DNA of 11,543 nt, taken from the NCBI GenBank assembly GCA_900551415.1, contig URWB01000077.1, positions 1 through 11,543 on the forward strand, read 5' to 3'. Source of the DNA: an uncultured Eubacteriales bacterium (lineage in GTDB: Bacteria; Bacillota; Clostridia; Peptostreptococcales; Anaerovoracaceae). The position numbers and the translations under genes are program-made. The notes beneath the pieces are model-generated. The model made no database searches. It was not told the DNA's origin and saw only the letters and a list, made by a program, of their open reading frames with translations. This document shows positions 1 to 5,477 of the stretch, piece by piece; positions within the stretch are counted from its first letter, which is position 1, and each line of letters opens with the position of its first letter.

Positions 1-2
1 AT

Positions 3-782
3 TATGTATGGGTGGTTAAAGGAGACAAGGTTAACTCCGTTCCCGTCAAACTCGGTGAGCAAAGAAATAACCAGATAGAGATCGTGGAAGGAATCCGCAA
101 AAGAAGTAATGTGCTGATCAGTCTGACTACAGGCGGCGCGGTCGGTATGACAAAGGAGCAGCGCATTCAATACTTGCCGCAGACAAAACCTGAACTGGCA
201 TCCTGCAATGCCGGTTCTATGAATTTTTCCTACACCCCGGTCCTCGCAAAAGTAAAAGAATTCAAATATGATTGGGAGAAGCCGCTGGTTGAAAATACCT
301 ACAATGTTGCTTTCTCCAATACGTTTTCCGATCTGGAATATTTCATCCGGACCATCCAGGACAATCATGTCAGACCGGAATTTGAAGTCTACGATGCCGG
401 TATGCTGAGCAATATCAAGTATCTTCGCGACAAAGGGATCATCAAGGGGCATCTGTATTTTCAGTTTGTTCTCGGCGTGATGGGCGGCATGCCTGCAACG
501 ATTGATAACCTTCTGTTTTTATATAATACCGCCCGCAATTTATTCGGCAACGATTTTACCTGGTCCTGCGGCGCCGGCGGTAAAAATCAGTTTGGTCTGA
601 TGTGCACCGTCCTGACGCTCGGCGGCAATGTCCGTGTCGGTCTGGAAGACAACCTTTACCTGACAAAAGGTGTCCTCTCTAAATCCAACGCGGAGTCTGT
701 CGGCCACATGGTGAAACTGGCCGCTCTGCTCGGCAAAACGCCTGCCACACCGGAAGAAGCCGCGCAGATCCTTGCGCTGTAA
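3..782 (+). CDS. BKACE family (DUF849) beta-keto acid cleavage enzyme, 5' end cut off by window
   Basis: Members of this family (for example Kce of lysine fermentation) condense a beta-keto acid with acetyl-CoA and split it into acetoacetate plus a new CoA ester, using a Zn ion in a TIM barrel. The visible part shows the family signatures in order: SLTTGGAVGMT, an ELASCNAGSMNF segment, PEFEVYDAGM, HLYFQFVLGVMGGMPAT, and near the C-terminus NVRVGLEDNLY. In that last motif the Arg, Glu and Asp match the catalytic Arg, metal-ligand Glu and Asp of Kce. The frame is open to the left edge, so the GTG at 12 is an internal codon, not the start. The usual length is about 270-310 aa; about 259 codons are visible, and the N-terminal HxH metal ligands are not in the window. 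The exact substrate cannot be told from sequence; the family is functionally diverse. A terminator follows at 838-880, so this gene ends its transcription unit. Confidence 0.88.
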   Translation, partial: YVWVVKGDKVNSVPVKLGEQRNNQIEIVEGIRKRSNVLISLTTGGAVGMTKEQRIQYLPQTKPELASCNAGSMNFSYTPVLAKVKEFKYDWEKPLVENTYNVAFSNTFSDLEYFIRTIQDNHVRPEFEVYDAGMLSNIKYLRDKGIIKGHLYFQFVLGVMGGMPATIDNLLFLYNTARNLFGNDFTWSCGAGGKNQFGLMCTVLTLGGNVRVGLEDNLYLTKGVLSKSNAESVGHMVKLAALLGKTPATPEEAAQILAL

Positions 783-837
783 AAGATATACCAATTTCCT
801 TCTTACAATACTTTACACATTACTTCTCAAACGAAAG

Positions 838-880
838 CATCCTGCATTTTCCTCTGGTTTTGCAGGATGTTTTCCTTTCT
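838..880 (+). terminator. Intrinsic terminator after the BKACE gene
   Basis: A perfect 9-bp inverted repeat, CATCCTGCA (838-846) and TGCAGGATG (861-869), has a 14-nt pyrimidine-rich loop. It is followed directly by a T-rich tract (TTTTCCTTTCT, 870-880). It lies 55 nt after the BKACE stop and just before the next promoter, so it separates the two transcription units. Confidence 0.8.
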
Positions 881-885
881 GCCCC

Positions 886-913
886 TTGCCAACGGCGCAG
901 AATCAGGTATAAT
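886..913 (+). promoter_or_regulatory. SigA/sigma-70 type promoter for the M55-M20 unit
   Basis: A -35 box TTGCCA (886-891) and a perfect -10 box TATAAT (908-913) are separated by 16 nt. Transcription would start near 920, giving a leader of about 97 nt before the ATG at 1017. The promoter sits right behind the upstream terminator and points into the M55 gene. No operator or riboswitch fold was recognised in the leader. Confidence 0.72.
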
Positions 914-1016
914 GGAGATAATCAACACAGCGCGGATGCTGCAGCGTGCCGCGTCCGGGCGAATGTTCTTAGCACAACAAGCAACAAGCCAGCGCATATT
1001 CCATGGAGGTTTAAAA

Positions 1017-1817
1017 ATGGAGAAAAAAATATTTATCAGCGCAGATATTGAGGGGGTCAGCGGTATCACCAGCTGGGCCGCGACCGAATACGGCGGCAAA
1101 GGCTACGAAAAAGCATGCCGACAAATGAGTCTGGAAACTGCGGCTGCCTGCCGCGGCGCAATCAGAGCAGGCTATCTTCCGGTCGTCAAAGACGGGCATG
1201 AGGACGCGATGAACATCGACCACGACCTGCTGCCGCAGGAGGCTGAACTGATCTCCGGCTGGGCGTGCACGCCGCTTTCCATGCTGGCAGGCCTTGACGA
1301 ATCCTTCGCGGGCATCATCTACATCGGCTATCATGCCGCCGCCTGGACGAGCGGCAGTCCGCTCAAGCACACCTGTGAGGATTATCTGTACAACTGGTTC
1401 AAGATCAACGACCACTACGCTTCGGAATTCACCATCAATTCCGGCGTTGCCGATCAGTTCCGCGTGCCTTCGCTCCTGCTTTCCGGTGACGCGTGCATTT
1501 GCGAAGAAGCGCAGCGTGACTATCCCGGCATCGTGACCGTTCCGACCAAGCGCGGTCTTGGTGACGCGACCTGGAATATCCACCCGCAAAAAGTAGTCGA
1601 ACAGATCGAAGCAGCCGCCTACGAGGTTCTTTCCAAGCCCCTGCCGGAACCGCGTCTGCTTGCGGATCACTATACCATGACCGTCTGCTACAAGGAATTC
1701 CAAAAGGCTATGGCTGCAAGCTGGTTCCCGGGCGTCAAAAAAATCGACGACTTTACCGTTACTTACGCTGCGGACCGTCCGACCGAGCTTTCCAGATGCC
1801 GCTACTTTATCGGCTAG
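1017..1817 (+). CDS. M55 family zinc D-aminopeptidase (DppA-like)
   Basis: This is a 266-aa cytoplasmic metallopeptidase of family M55; B. subtilis DppA, a D-aminopeptidase releasing N-terminal D-residues from short D-peptides, is 274 aa. The DppA active-site residues can be matched by eye: D10 and E12 in SADIEGVSG, H61 in VKDGHEDAMN, H106 in GYHAAAW, the candidate catalytic His H118 in PLKHTC, and E137 in ASEFTINSG. The start is set by GGAGG (1005-1009), 7 nt before ATG 1017. An in-frame upstream start at 867 would lie inside the terminator hairpin and ahead of the promoter, so it is rejected. No signal peptide is seen. The gene is first in a two-gene unit with an M20 amidohydrolase 15 nt downstream, which suggests joint turnover of peptides or cell-wall-derived D-amino acid peptides (inference). 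Confidence 0.9.
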   Translation: MEKKIFISADIEGVSGITSWAATEYGGKGYEKACRQMSLETAAACRGAIRAGYLPVVKDGHEDAMNIDHDLLPQEAELISGWACTPLSMLAGLDESFAGIIYIGYHAAAWTSGSPLKHTCEDYLYNWFKINDHYASEFTINSGVADQFRVPSLLLSGDACICEEAQRDYPGIVTVPTKRGLGDATWNIHPQKVVEQIEAAAYEVLSKPLPEPRLLADHYTMTVCYKEFQKAMAASWFPGVKKIDDFTVTYAADRPTELSRCRYFIG

Positions 1818-1832
1818 AGCGGAGAGGGATTT

Positions 1833-3023
1833 ATGTATTTTGATTTAGATAAAATAAAAGAACAGATCGAACAGGTTTACGAGGAAGTACTTGCGTTTCG
1901 CCGCGATCTTCATATGCATCCCGAGCTCAGTGAGCAAGAGATCCGAACGGAGGAAAAGATCTGCAGCCGGTTGGATGCCTTGCAGATCCCGTATCAGCGC
2001 GGCATTGCGGGGCATGGAGTCTGCGCGGTCATCCGCGGGACCACGGCTGATCGCACGGTCGGCATCCGGGCAGACATCGACGCCCTGCCGGTCACGGAGC
2101 AGACCGGACTGGCCTATGCTTCCTTGAACACCGGCGTGATGCACGCCTGCGGTCATGACATGCACACGGCGATCCTTTTGGGTACTGCCGCGATCCTGAA
2201 ACAGAACGCAGACACTCTGCCCGGAACGGTCAAGCTGTTTTTCCAGCCGTCCGAGGAAACGATCGGCGGCGCGAAGCAGATGATCGACGCCGGATGTCTC
2301 GAAGACCCACATGTAGAGAACGTCATCGCCCTGCATGTCGACCCGATGACGGATCTTGGCAAGCTCAAATTTACCAAAGGCTGCATGAACGCCGCTACCA
2401 CTGAGATGGAACTGACCGTCCGCGGCAAAGCCTGCCACGGCGCGCATCCGGATACCGGCATTGATGTGCTTCCGCCTGCCTGCAGCATCGTCGCGGCTCT
2501 GCAGACAATCGTCAGCCGCAACCTGGCGCCGACGACCCCCGCGGTCGTGACCGTCGGGACCTTCCAAAGCGGTACCGCCAAAAATGTGATCTCCGGGGAA
2601 GCGAAACTCGGCGGCACCATCCGTGCTTTGGATCTGGACGTGATGGCCTACCTCAAAGAGCGTGTCCAAAAGATCGCCGTCGATACCGCAGAGGCTTACG
2701 GCACGTCCTGCGAAGTCTTCTTTGAAGACAGCTATCCGCCGCTCCGAAACAGCGATGAACTGTCCGCGCTTCTGCTTCCTGCCATGGAGGAAGTCTTCGG
2801 CACAGAAAACATTCTCCGCAATGAGATCCCAAGTCTGGGCGCGGATGACTTTTCCTACTTCACGCAGACCTGCCGCGGACTCTATTTTGACCTCGGCACG
2901 CACGATCCGTGTTCCGACGAGTACTTCCCGCTGCACAGCGAACACTTTGCGCCGCAGGAGGAAGCCGTCAAAGTCGGTATGCTCGCCGAACTGACCGCTG
3001 TCTACACTATCCTGCACGGCTAA
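1833..3023 (+). CDS. M20D family amidohydrolase (N-acyl amino acid / aminoacylase-like)
   Basis: This is a 396-aa dinuclear metal hydrolase of the M20D group (relatives of HipO hippurate hydrolase, N-acetyl-diaminopimelate deacetylase and IAA-amino acid hydrolases), which cleaves amide bonds of N-acyl amino acids. Motifs in order: RRDLHMHPELS (23-33), GIRADIDALP (77-86), MHACGHDMHTA (103-113) with metal ligands C106 and H108, the PSEE pair E141/E142, H168 in ALHVDP, a dimerisation-domain segment with RGKACHGAHPDTG (198-209), and LHSEHF near the C-terminus (H368/H371). Full length for the family. GGAGAGGG (1821-1828) precedes ATG 1833 by 4 nt. The gene starts 15 nt after the M55 peptidase stop and shares its promoter. 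The substrate cannot be assigned from sequence. No signal peptide or membrane segment. Confidence 0.92.
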   Translation: MYFDLDKIKEQIEQVYEEVLAFRRDLHMHPELSEQEIRTEEKICSRLDALQIPYQRGIAGHGVCAVIRGTTADRTVGIRADIDALPVTEQTGLAYASLNTGVMHACGHDMHTAILLGTAAILKQNADTLPGTVKLFFQPSEETIGGAKQMIDAGCLEDPHVENVIALHVDPMTDLGKLKFTKGCMNAATTEMELTVRGKACHGAHPDTGIDVLPPACSIVAALQTIVSRNLAPTTPAVVTVGTFQSGTAKNVISGEAKLGGTIRALDLDVMAYLKERVQKIAVDTAEAYGTSCEVFFEDSYPPLRNSDELSALLLPAMEEVFGTENILRNEIPSLGADDFSYFTQTCRGLYFDLGTHDPCSDEYFPLHSEHFAPQEEAVKVGMLAELTAVYTILHG

Positions 3024-3068
3024 GCCGGTCGGCCGTCAGCCTGCGCCCGCCGCACAGATTTTAGCGCG

Positions 3069-3108
3069 GCAGCAGGGCATCACGCCAGCAAGGCGCATGC
3101 CCTGCTGC
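3069..3108 (+). terminator. Strong hairpin after the M55-M20 unit, probable terminator
   Basis: A perfect 12-bp inverted repeat, GCAGCAGGGCAT (3069-3080) and ATGCCCTGCTGC (3097-3108), encloses a second short stem, CGCC (3083-3086) with GGCG (3092-3095). It lies 45 nt past the M20 stop. The following sequence is only TTCCAT, so the U-tract of a classical terminator is missing. It may be a weak terminator, a 3'-end stabilising structure, or the edge of a small repeat. Confidence 0.5.
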
Positions 3109-3154
3109 TTCCATAAGCACGACCCACACGGCCGGATATTTCAAACAGCAAAAA

Positions 3155-3349
3155 AACGCAGCTTGTGATTCCTTTGCGGAAGCAAAAGCTGTCATTGACG
3201 ATTACATGGATTACTACAACAACGATCGTGGTCAATGGGAACTTTTAAAACTGACGCCCAATGAGTACTACGAATATTGCATTACCGGAATCTATCCGCT
3301 CATTTCATACAACCAATCGGAAAAAGGAAATTGTCCGCAGGAAAAGTAA
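3155..3349 (+). pseudogene. C-terminal remnant of an IS3/IS150-type transposase
   Basis: Reading codons from 3155 gives a peptide ending at TAA 3347-3349. It contains CDSFAEAKAVIDDY, then MDYYNNDRGQWELLKL, then TPNEYYEYCITGIYPL. This is the hallmark C-terminal end of IS3-family OrfB integrases (the YYNN-R-QW-L--L-P-EYY block after the last catalytic Glu region). The frame stays open further upstream but no longer resembles transposase. No D, D or E catalytic residues, OrfA, or left end are present. It is a decayed, immobile piece, about 50 recognisable residues plus a short tail. Confidence 0.78.
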
Positions 3350-3372
3350 CAGTTACTGTTTGTCTGTTACTT
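3344..3372. repeat. 9-bp perfect inverted repeat at the transposase stop
   Basis: AAGTAACAG (3344-3352) and CTGTTACTT (3364-3372) form a perfect stem with an 11-nt loop, overlapping the TAA of the transposase remnant. On the - strand it is followed by TTTCC, and it sits about 30 nt past the end of the truncated alcohol dehydrogenase, so it could stop transcription from either side. A-T rich; function uncertain. Confidence 0.45.
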
Positions 3373-3374
3373 AA

Positions 3375-3397
3375 AAATGTCCTTGACAAAGGGTACA
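3375..3397 (+). mobile_element. Probable right end of the decayed IS3-family element
   Basis: The stretch around TGTCCTTGACAAAGGGTACA (3379-3398) lies between the transposase remnant and the point where the alcohol dehydrogenase reading begins to make sense (about 3405). Its position, and the terminal ...TACA resembling IS150-group ends, suggest it is the right terminal repeat. The partner left end was not found, and a target-site duplication could not be tested. Confidence 0.4.
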
Positions 3398-3399
3398 CT

Positions 3400-3555
3400 T
3401 TACTTTTCGATGATCCCGGATCTGGCGACATGTCTTCCAGTCAGGATAAATACCTTTTGGAATTGCATCTCGTCCTTCAGCATCGTGCCGAGCTGCTCGT
3501 GCATGCCAATCCCATATCGGATTCCGGCCGGCATTGTAAACGTAAAATCATGCAT
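3400..3555 (-). pseudogene. Iron-containing alcohol dehydrogenase, N-terminal stub (51 codons)
   Basis: The protein begins MHDFTFTMPAGIRYGIG, continues with MHEQLGTMLKDE, then QKVFILTGRHVARSGIIEK, and stops at TAA. This is the typical opening of group III Fe-ADHs (F-F--P--I-FG-G, then L---L, then K-LIVTG----SG--DK), which are normally about 380-400 aa. The NAD-binding remainder and the metal-binding Asp/His residues are gone. The start is set by AGGAGG (complement of 3565-3570), 9 nt before ATG 3555. Homology ends right where the IS3-like terminal sequence begins, so the gene was most likely interrupted by that insertion and its 3' part later lost. Its regulatory region is still in excellent shape: sigma-54 promoter at 3649-3631. 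Confidence 0.75.
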
Positions 3556-3630
3556 CCTTGTTATCCTCCTGCTCTGATGCGTACATATAAAACTGTAGAA
3601 TTGCATTTTTTTAAATATATTTTCATTTAA

Positions 3631-3649
3631 TAAGCAAGAAGCGTGCCAA
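3631..3649 (-). promoter_or_regulatory. Sigma-54 (RpoN) -24/-12 promoter
   Basis: The - strand reads TTGGCACG-N4-TTGCT, an exact match to the RpoN consensus, with the GG and GC elements at the required 10-nt interval. The predicted start is near 3622, giving a leader of about 67 nt to the alcohol dehydrogenase ATG at 3555. Such promoters need an ATP-hydrolysing enhancer-binding protein; none is encoded in the window. It now drives only a gene stub. Confidence 0.85.
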
Positions 3650-3727
3650 CTTTTTCATTCTTGCAAACTCTCTGTTATTCGCCACTTTTTTGTTTGATTG
3701 GCAAATTTTTTTCGATATTTTTTCCCA

Positions 3728-3765
3728 AATGCATATTTTTGTGCATTGCAATGCATTTTTGCATT
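3728..3765. promoter_or_regulatory. Candidate enhancer (upstream activating) sequence for the sigma-54 promoter
   Basis: The block holds a perfect 14-bp palindrome TGCATTGCAATGCA (3742-3755), flanked by AATGCAT (3728-3734) and TTGCATT (3759-3765). TGCATT occurs three times in the same direction, at 3742, 3752 and 3760. Its centre is about 126 nt upstream of the predicted sigma-54 start, the usual distance for an enhancer-binding protein site. The assignment as UAS is inference from structure and position. Confidence 0.5.
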
Positions 3766-3783
3766 ATTATTTCTTTTTTTTAC

Positions 3784-3840
3784 AGCAAAAAACACACAGC
3801 CTATTGAAACAAACCTTTCGGTGGTTTCTCTTGCTGTGTG
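3784..3840 (-). terminator. Intrinsic terminator after the SDR gene
   Basis: On the - strand CACACAGC (3840-3833) pairs with GCTGTGTG (3800-3793), and an inner AAACC/GGTTT stem lies between them. The distal arm is followed by TTTTTTGC. It lies 38 nt after the SDR stop codon, and it separates that gene from the sigma-54 control region further downstream. Confidence 0.7.
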
Positions 3841-3877
3841 CCTTTTGGTATCCTCTAATTCAGTTTTTCGTTTTCTG

Positions 3878-4678
3878 TTACGGTCTCTGTCCCATTCCGC
3901 CTTCCAGCGTCAGCGTCTCGCCTGACATATATTTAAAATCCGGGGAAGCAAGCTGCACACAGACACGTCCGATTTCCAGTTCTGCGTCTCCGTAGTGCCC
4001 CATCGGCGGCATTTTGACATTCGCTTCAAATGCTTCCGGATATTTCTGCTGAAACTCTTCCAGTTTTGCAGTCCATGCTAACGGACAGATCAGGTTTGCA
4101 TTGATTCCGTCCTTTCCCCATTCTGTCGCGGCAACTCGCGTCATGCCGCGAATCCCCTCTTTGGCTGCCGCGTAAGCGCTCTGTCCGTAATTTCCGAACA
4201 GACCCGCGCCGGACGCAAAATTGATCACACTGCCGTGTGACTCCGCCAGATACGGATAACATGCTTTCATATAATAGAACGCCGCGTAAAGGCCGGAATA
4301 AATCGCCAGATCAAACTGTTCTGTCGTGTGTTCTGCCAAAGGAACCCCTGAGGCTGAAGCCTGCGCGCAGTTGATCAGCACCTGAATGCTGCCGAATGTC
4401 TCGATCGCCTGCTTGACAACGTCTTCTGCGACGGTCTGATTATCAGCACCCGCACAGATGTCGGCCGCAATCGGCAGCACCTTGATCCCATATTTACCTT
4501 CTAGATCTTCTTTGGCTGCCTCAAGTTTTTTCATATTCCTTCCAGTGATGACCAAATTTGCACCTTCTTTGGCATAGGCCGTCGCAATGCCATAACCGAT
4601 GGATCCGCAGCGTCCGTCACTTAGGACAGCGTAGCCGGCTCCGGTAATGATTGCGGTTTTGTTTGCTAAAAAACTCAT
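3878..4678 (-). CDS. Short-chain dehydrogenase/reductase (SDR), NAD(P)-dependent
   Basis: This is a 266-aa classical SDR with a Rossmann fold. A cofactor loop near residues 13-31 reads TGAGYAVLSDGRCGSIGYG, i.e. TGxxxGxG with an extra insert of roughly ten residues. The catalytic set is visible: S156 in NFASGAG, and Y169 and K173 in YAAAK. The usual NNAG motif is replaced by NCAQ (103-106). A C-terminal MSGETLTLEGGMGQRP matches the conserved SGxxxxxDGG end of SDRs. The start at 4678 is chosen because GGAGG (complement of 4686-4690) lies 7 nt before that ATG; an in-frame ATG at 4699 lies upstream of this site. It has its own promoter with a dyad operator, and its own terminator, so it is a regulated single-gene unit. 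The substrate is unknown; the truncated alcohol dehydrogenase downstream hints at alcohol/ketone metabolism, but that is weak evidence. Confidence 0.88.
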   Translation of the reverse strand: MSFLANKTAIITGAGYAVLSDGRCGSIGYGIATAYAKEGANLVITGRNMKKLEAAKEDLEGKYGIKVLPIAADICAGADNQTVAEDVVKQAIETFGSIQVLINCAQASASGVPLAEHTTEQFDLAIYSGLYAAFYYMKACYPYLAESHGSVINFASGAGLFGNYGQSAYAAAKEGIRGMTRVAATEWGKDGINANLICPLAWTAKLEEFQQKYPEAFEANVKMPPMGHYGDAELEIGRVCVQLASPDFKYMSGETLTLEGGMGQRP

Positions 4679-4748
4679 GATAAAACCTCCGCTTTTCATA
4701 AAATATTGACTGTTACATCTTTTTTAGTTTTCACAGATCTTTTGATTT

Positions 4749-4762
4749 GATGCTCTCGCATC
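4749..4762 (-). other. Small GAGA-tetraloop hairpin in the SDR leader
   Basis: The - strand reads GATGC-GAGA-GCATC: a 5-bp stem with a GNRA-type tetraloop, about 70 nt before the SDR start codon and about 20 nt after the predicted transcript start. No U-tract follows, so it is not a terminator. It may protect the 5' end of the mRNA (inference). Confidence 0.35.
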
Positions 4763-4777
4763 TGCTTTCGTTTTTTC

Positions 4778-4805
4778 AATATTGTACTAATTTTAGCACA
4801 ATATT
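4778..4805. promoter_or_regulatory. 28-bp dyad, candidate repressor operator over the SDR promoter
   Basis: Arms AATATTGT (4778-4785) and ACAATATT (4798-4805) continue inward as CTAA (4787-4790) and TTAG (4793-4796). Apart from the two central bases, only one pair mismatches (4786/4797). The dyad covers the whole -10 box and the predicted start site, a classic position for repression by a dimeric regulator. The regulator is not encoded in the window. Confidence 0.6.
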
Positions 4806-4817
4806 TTTCTTTTTCAA
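4790..4817 (-). promoter_or_regulatory. SigA-type promoter of the SDR gene
   Basis: On the - strand a -35 box TTGAAA (4817-4812) and a -10 box TAAAAT (4795-4790) are separated by 16 nt. TG sits one base ahead of the -10 box (extended -10). The start would be near 4783, leaving a leader of about 105 nt. Confidence 0.65.
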
Positions 4818-4875
4818 TCCGTTATTGTGATGTATGCACTATATTTTCAGAAAAGTTTTGTAGATTATCACATGT

Positions 4876-5394
4876 TTATGCTGTAATGTCCGGAAATATC
4901 CTTTTTGCGTTTTCATAATTCGACTGATCAAAAAGCACGATATAGACCTGCATCTCCTGCGTGTTCCCCTGCTCCTCCAGACACGCGCGGATCGTCTCCA
5001 CCGCCACCTGCAGCGCCTGCTCTTTCGGATAGCCGTACACCCCTGCCGAGATAAGCGGAAATGCCACCGATTTGCAGCCATACTCCACTGCCAGCGCCAT
5101 CGACTTGCGGTAGCAGGAAACCAGCTTGTCCTTTTCCCCATGCGCCCCATTGCACCAGATCGGCCCGACTGTATGAATGACATACTTGCAAGGCAGCTTG
5201 TACCCATGCGTGATTTTCGCATCCCCGGTCTCGCAGCCGCCCAAAAGCGCGCATTCCTGCACCAGCTCCGGCCCCGCCGCGCGGTGAATACAGCCGTCCA
5301 CACCGCCACCGCCGAGCAGCGAGTTGTTCGCTGCATTGACAATCGCGTCCACATGCATTTTGGTGATATCACCCTTGATAATTTGTAATGACAT
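4876..5394 (-). CDS. Macro-domain protein, O-acetyl-ADP-ribose deacetylase / ADP-ribosyl hydrolase-like
   Basis: This is a 172-aa single-domain macro protein of the YmdB/MacroD class, which binds ADP-ribose and hydrolyses O-acetyl-ADP-ribose or removes ADP-ribose from acidic side chains. The class motifs are all present: GDITKMHVDAIVNAAN (8-23), the loop LLGGGGVDGCIHRAAG (26-41) with the catalytic-region Asp33, HTVGPIW (74-80), and the phosphate-binding loop ISAGVYGYP (115-123). The length is typical and no extra domain is present. The start has a modest GAGGT (complement of 5401-5405) 6 nt before ATG 5394. It lies 83 nt downstream of jetD on the same strand, and no convincing promoter is seen in that gap, so it may be co-transcribed with the Wadjet genes. 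Whether it works with them is unknown. Confidence 0.9.
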   Translation of the reverse strand: MSLQIIKGDITKMHVDAIVNAANNSLLGGGGVDGCIHRAAGPELVQECALLGGCETGDAKITHGYKLPCKYVIHTVGPIWCNGAHGEKDKLVSCYRKSMALAVEYGCKSVAFPLISAGVYGYPKEQALQVAVETIRACLEEQGNTQEMQVYIVLFDQSNYENAKRIFPDITA

Positions 5395-5477
5395 AACTGT
5401 ACCTCATTTTTTAAATCAGCATCATTTCAAGAAGCCTCTGTTTCAATTCTTGTACGAAGTTCTTTTAGACATCTTAT
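5395..5477 (-). other. jetD-to-macro-domain intergenic gap
   Basis: This 83-nt gap lies between two same-strand genes. TTGAAA occurs twice on the - strand but neither copy has a convincing -10 box at the right distance. A 6-bp CAAGAA/TTCTTG stem is present without a U-tract. Nothing here clearly starts or ends a transcript, which favours readthrough from jetD into the macro-domain gene. Confidence 0.4.

Noticed and set aside
12..14. GTG as the start of the BKACE gene
   Set aside because: The frame is open to the left edge and the family's N-terminal metal-binding strand is missing, so the gene clearly begins outside the window.
867..1016. 50-residue N-terminal extension of the M55 peptidase
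   Set aside because: It would start inside the terminator hairpin and before the promoter, has no ribosome binding site, and the family begins at MEKKIFISADIEG, which has GGAGG 7 nt upstream.
1011..1703. Long antisense reading frames over the M55 and M20 genes
   Set aside because: These are mirror frames of GC-rich coding sequence; they show no domain motif and no ribosome binding site.
3277..3630. + strand frame of 117 residues across the IS scar
   Set aside because: It runs through the transposase remnant in the wrong frame and antisense to the alcohol dehydrogenase stub; it has no recognisable domain.
3694..3715. A second sigma-54 promoter on the + strand (TTGGCAAA...)
   Set aside because: The -12 GC element is missing at the required spacing.
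3690..3995. + strand frames through the AT-rich control region
   Set aside because: Phe/Leu-rich low-complexity products crossing the enhancer block, the SDR terminator and the antisense SDR end; no start signal.
4839..5372. 177-residue frame overlapping the macro-domain gene
   Set aside because: Arg/Trp/Ser-rich out-of-frame shadow; the macro domain explains the region fully.
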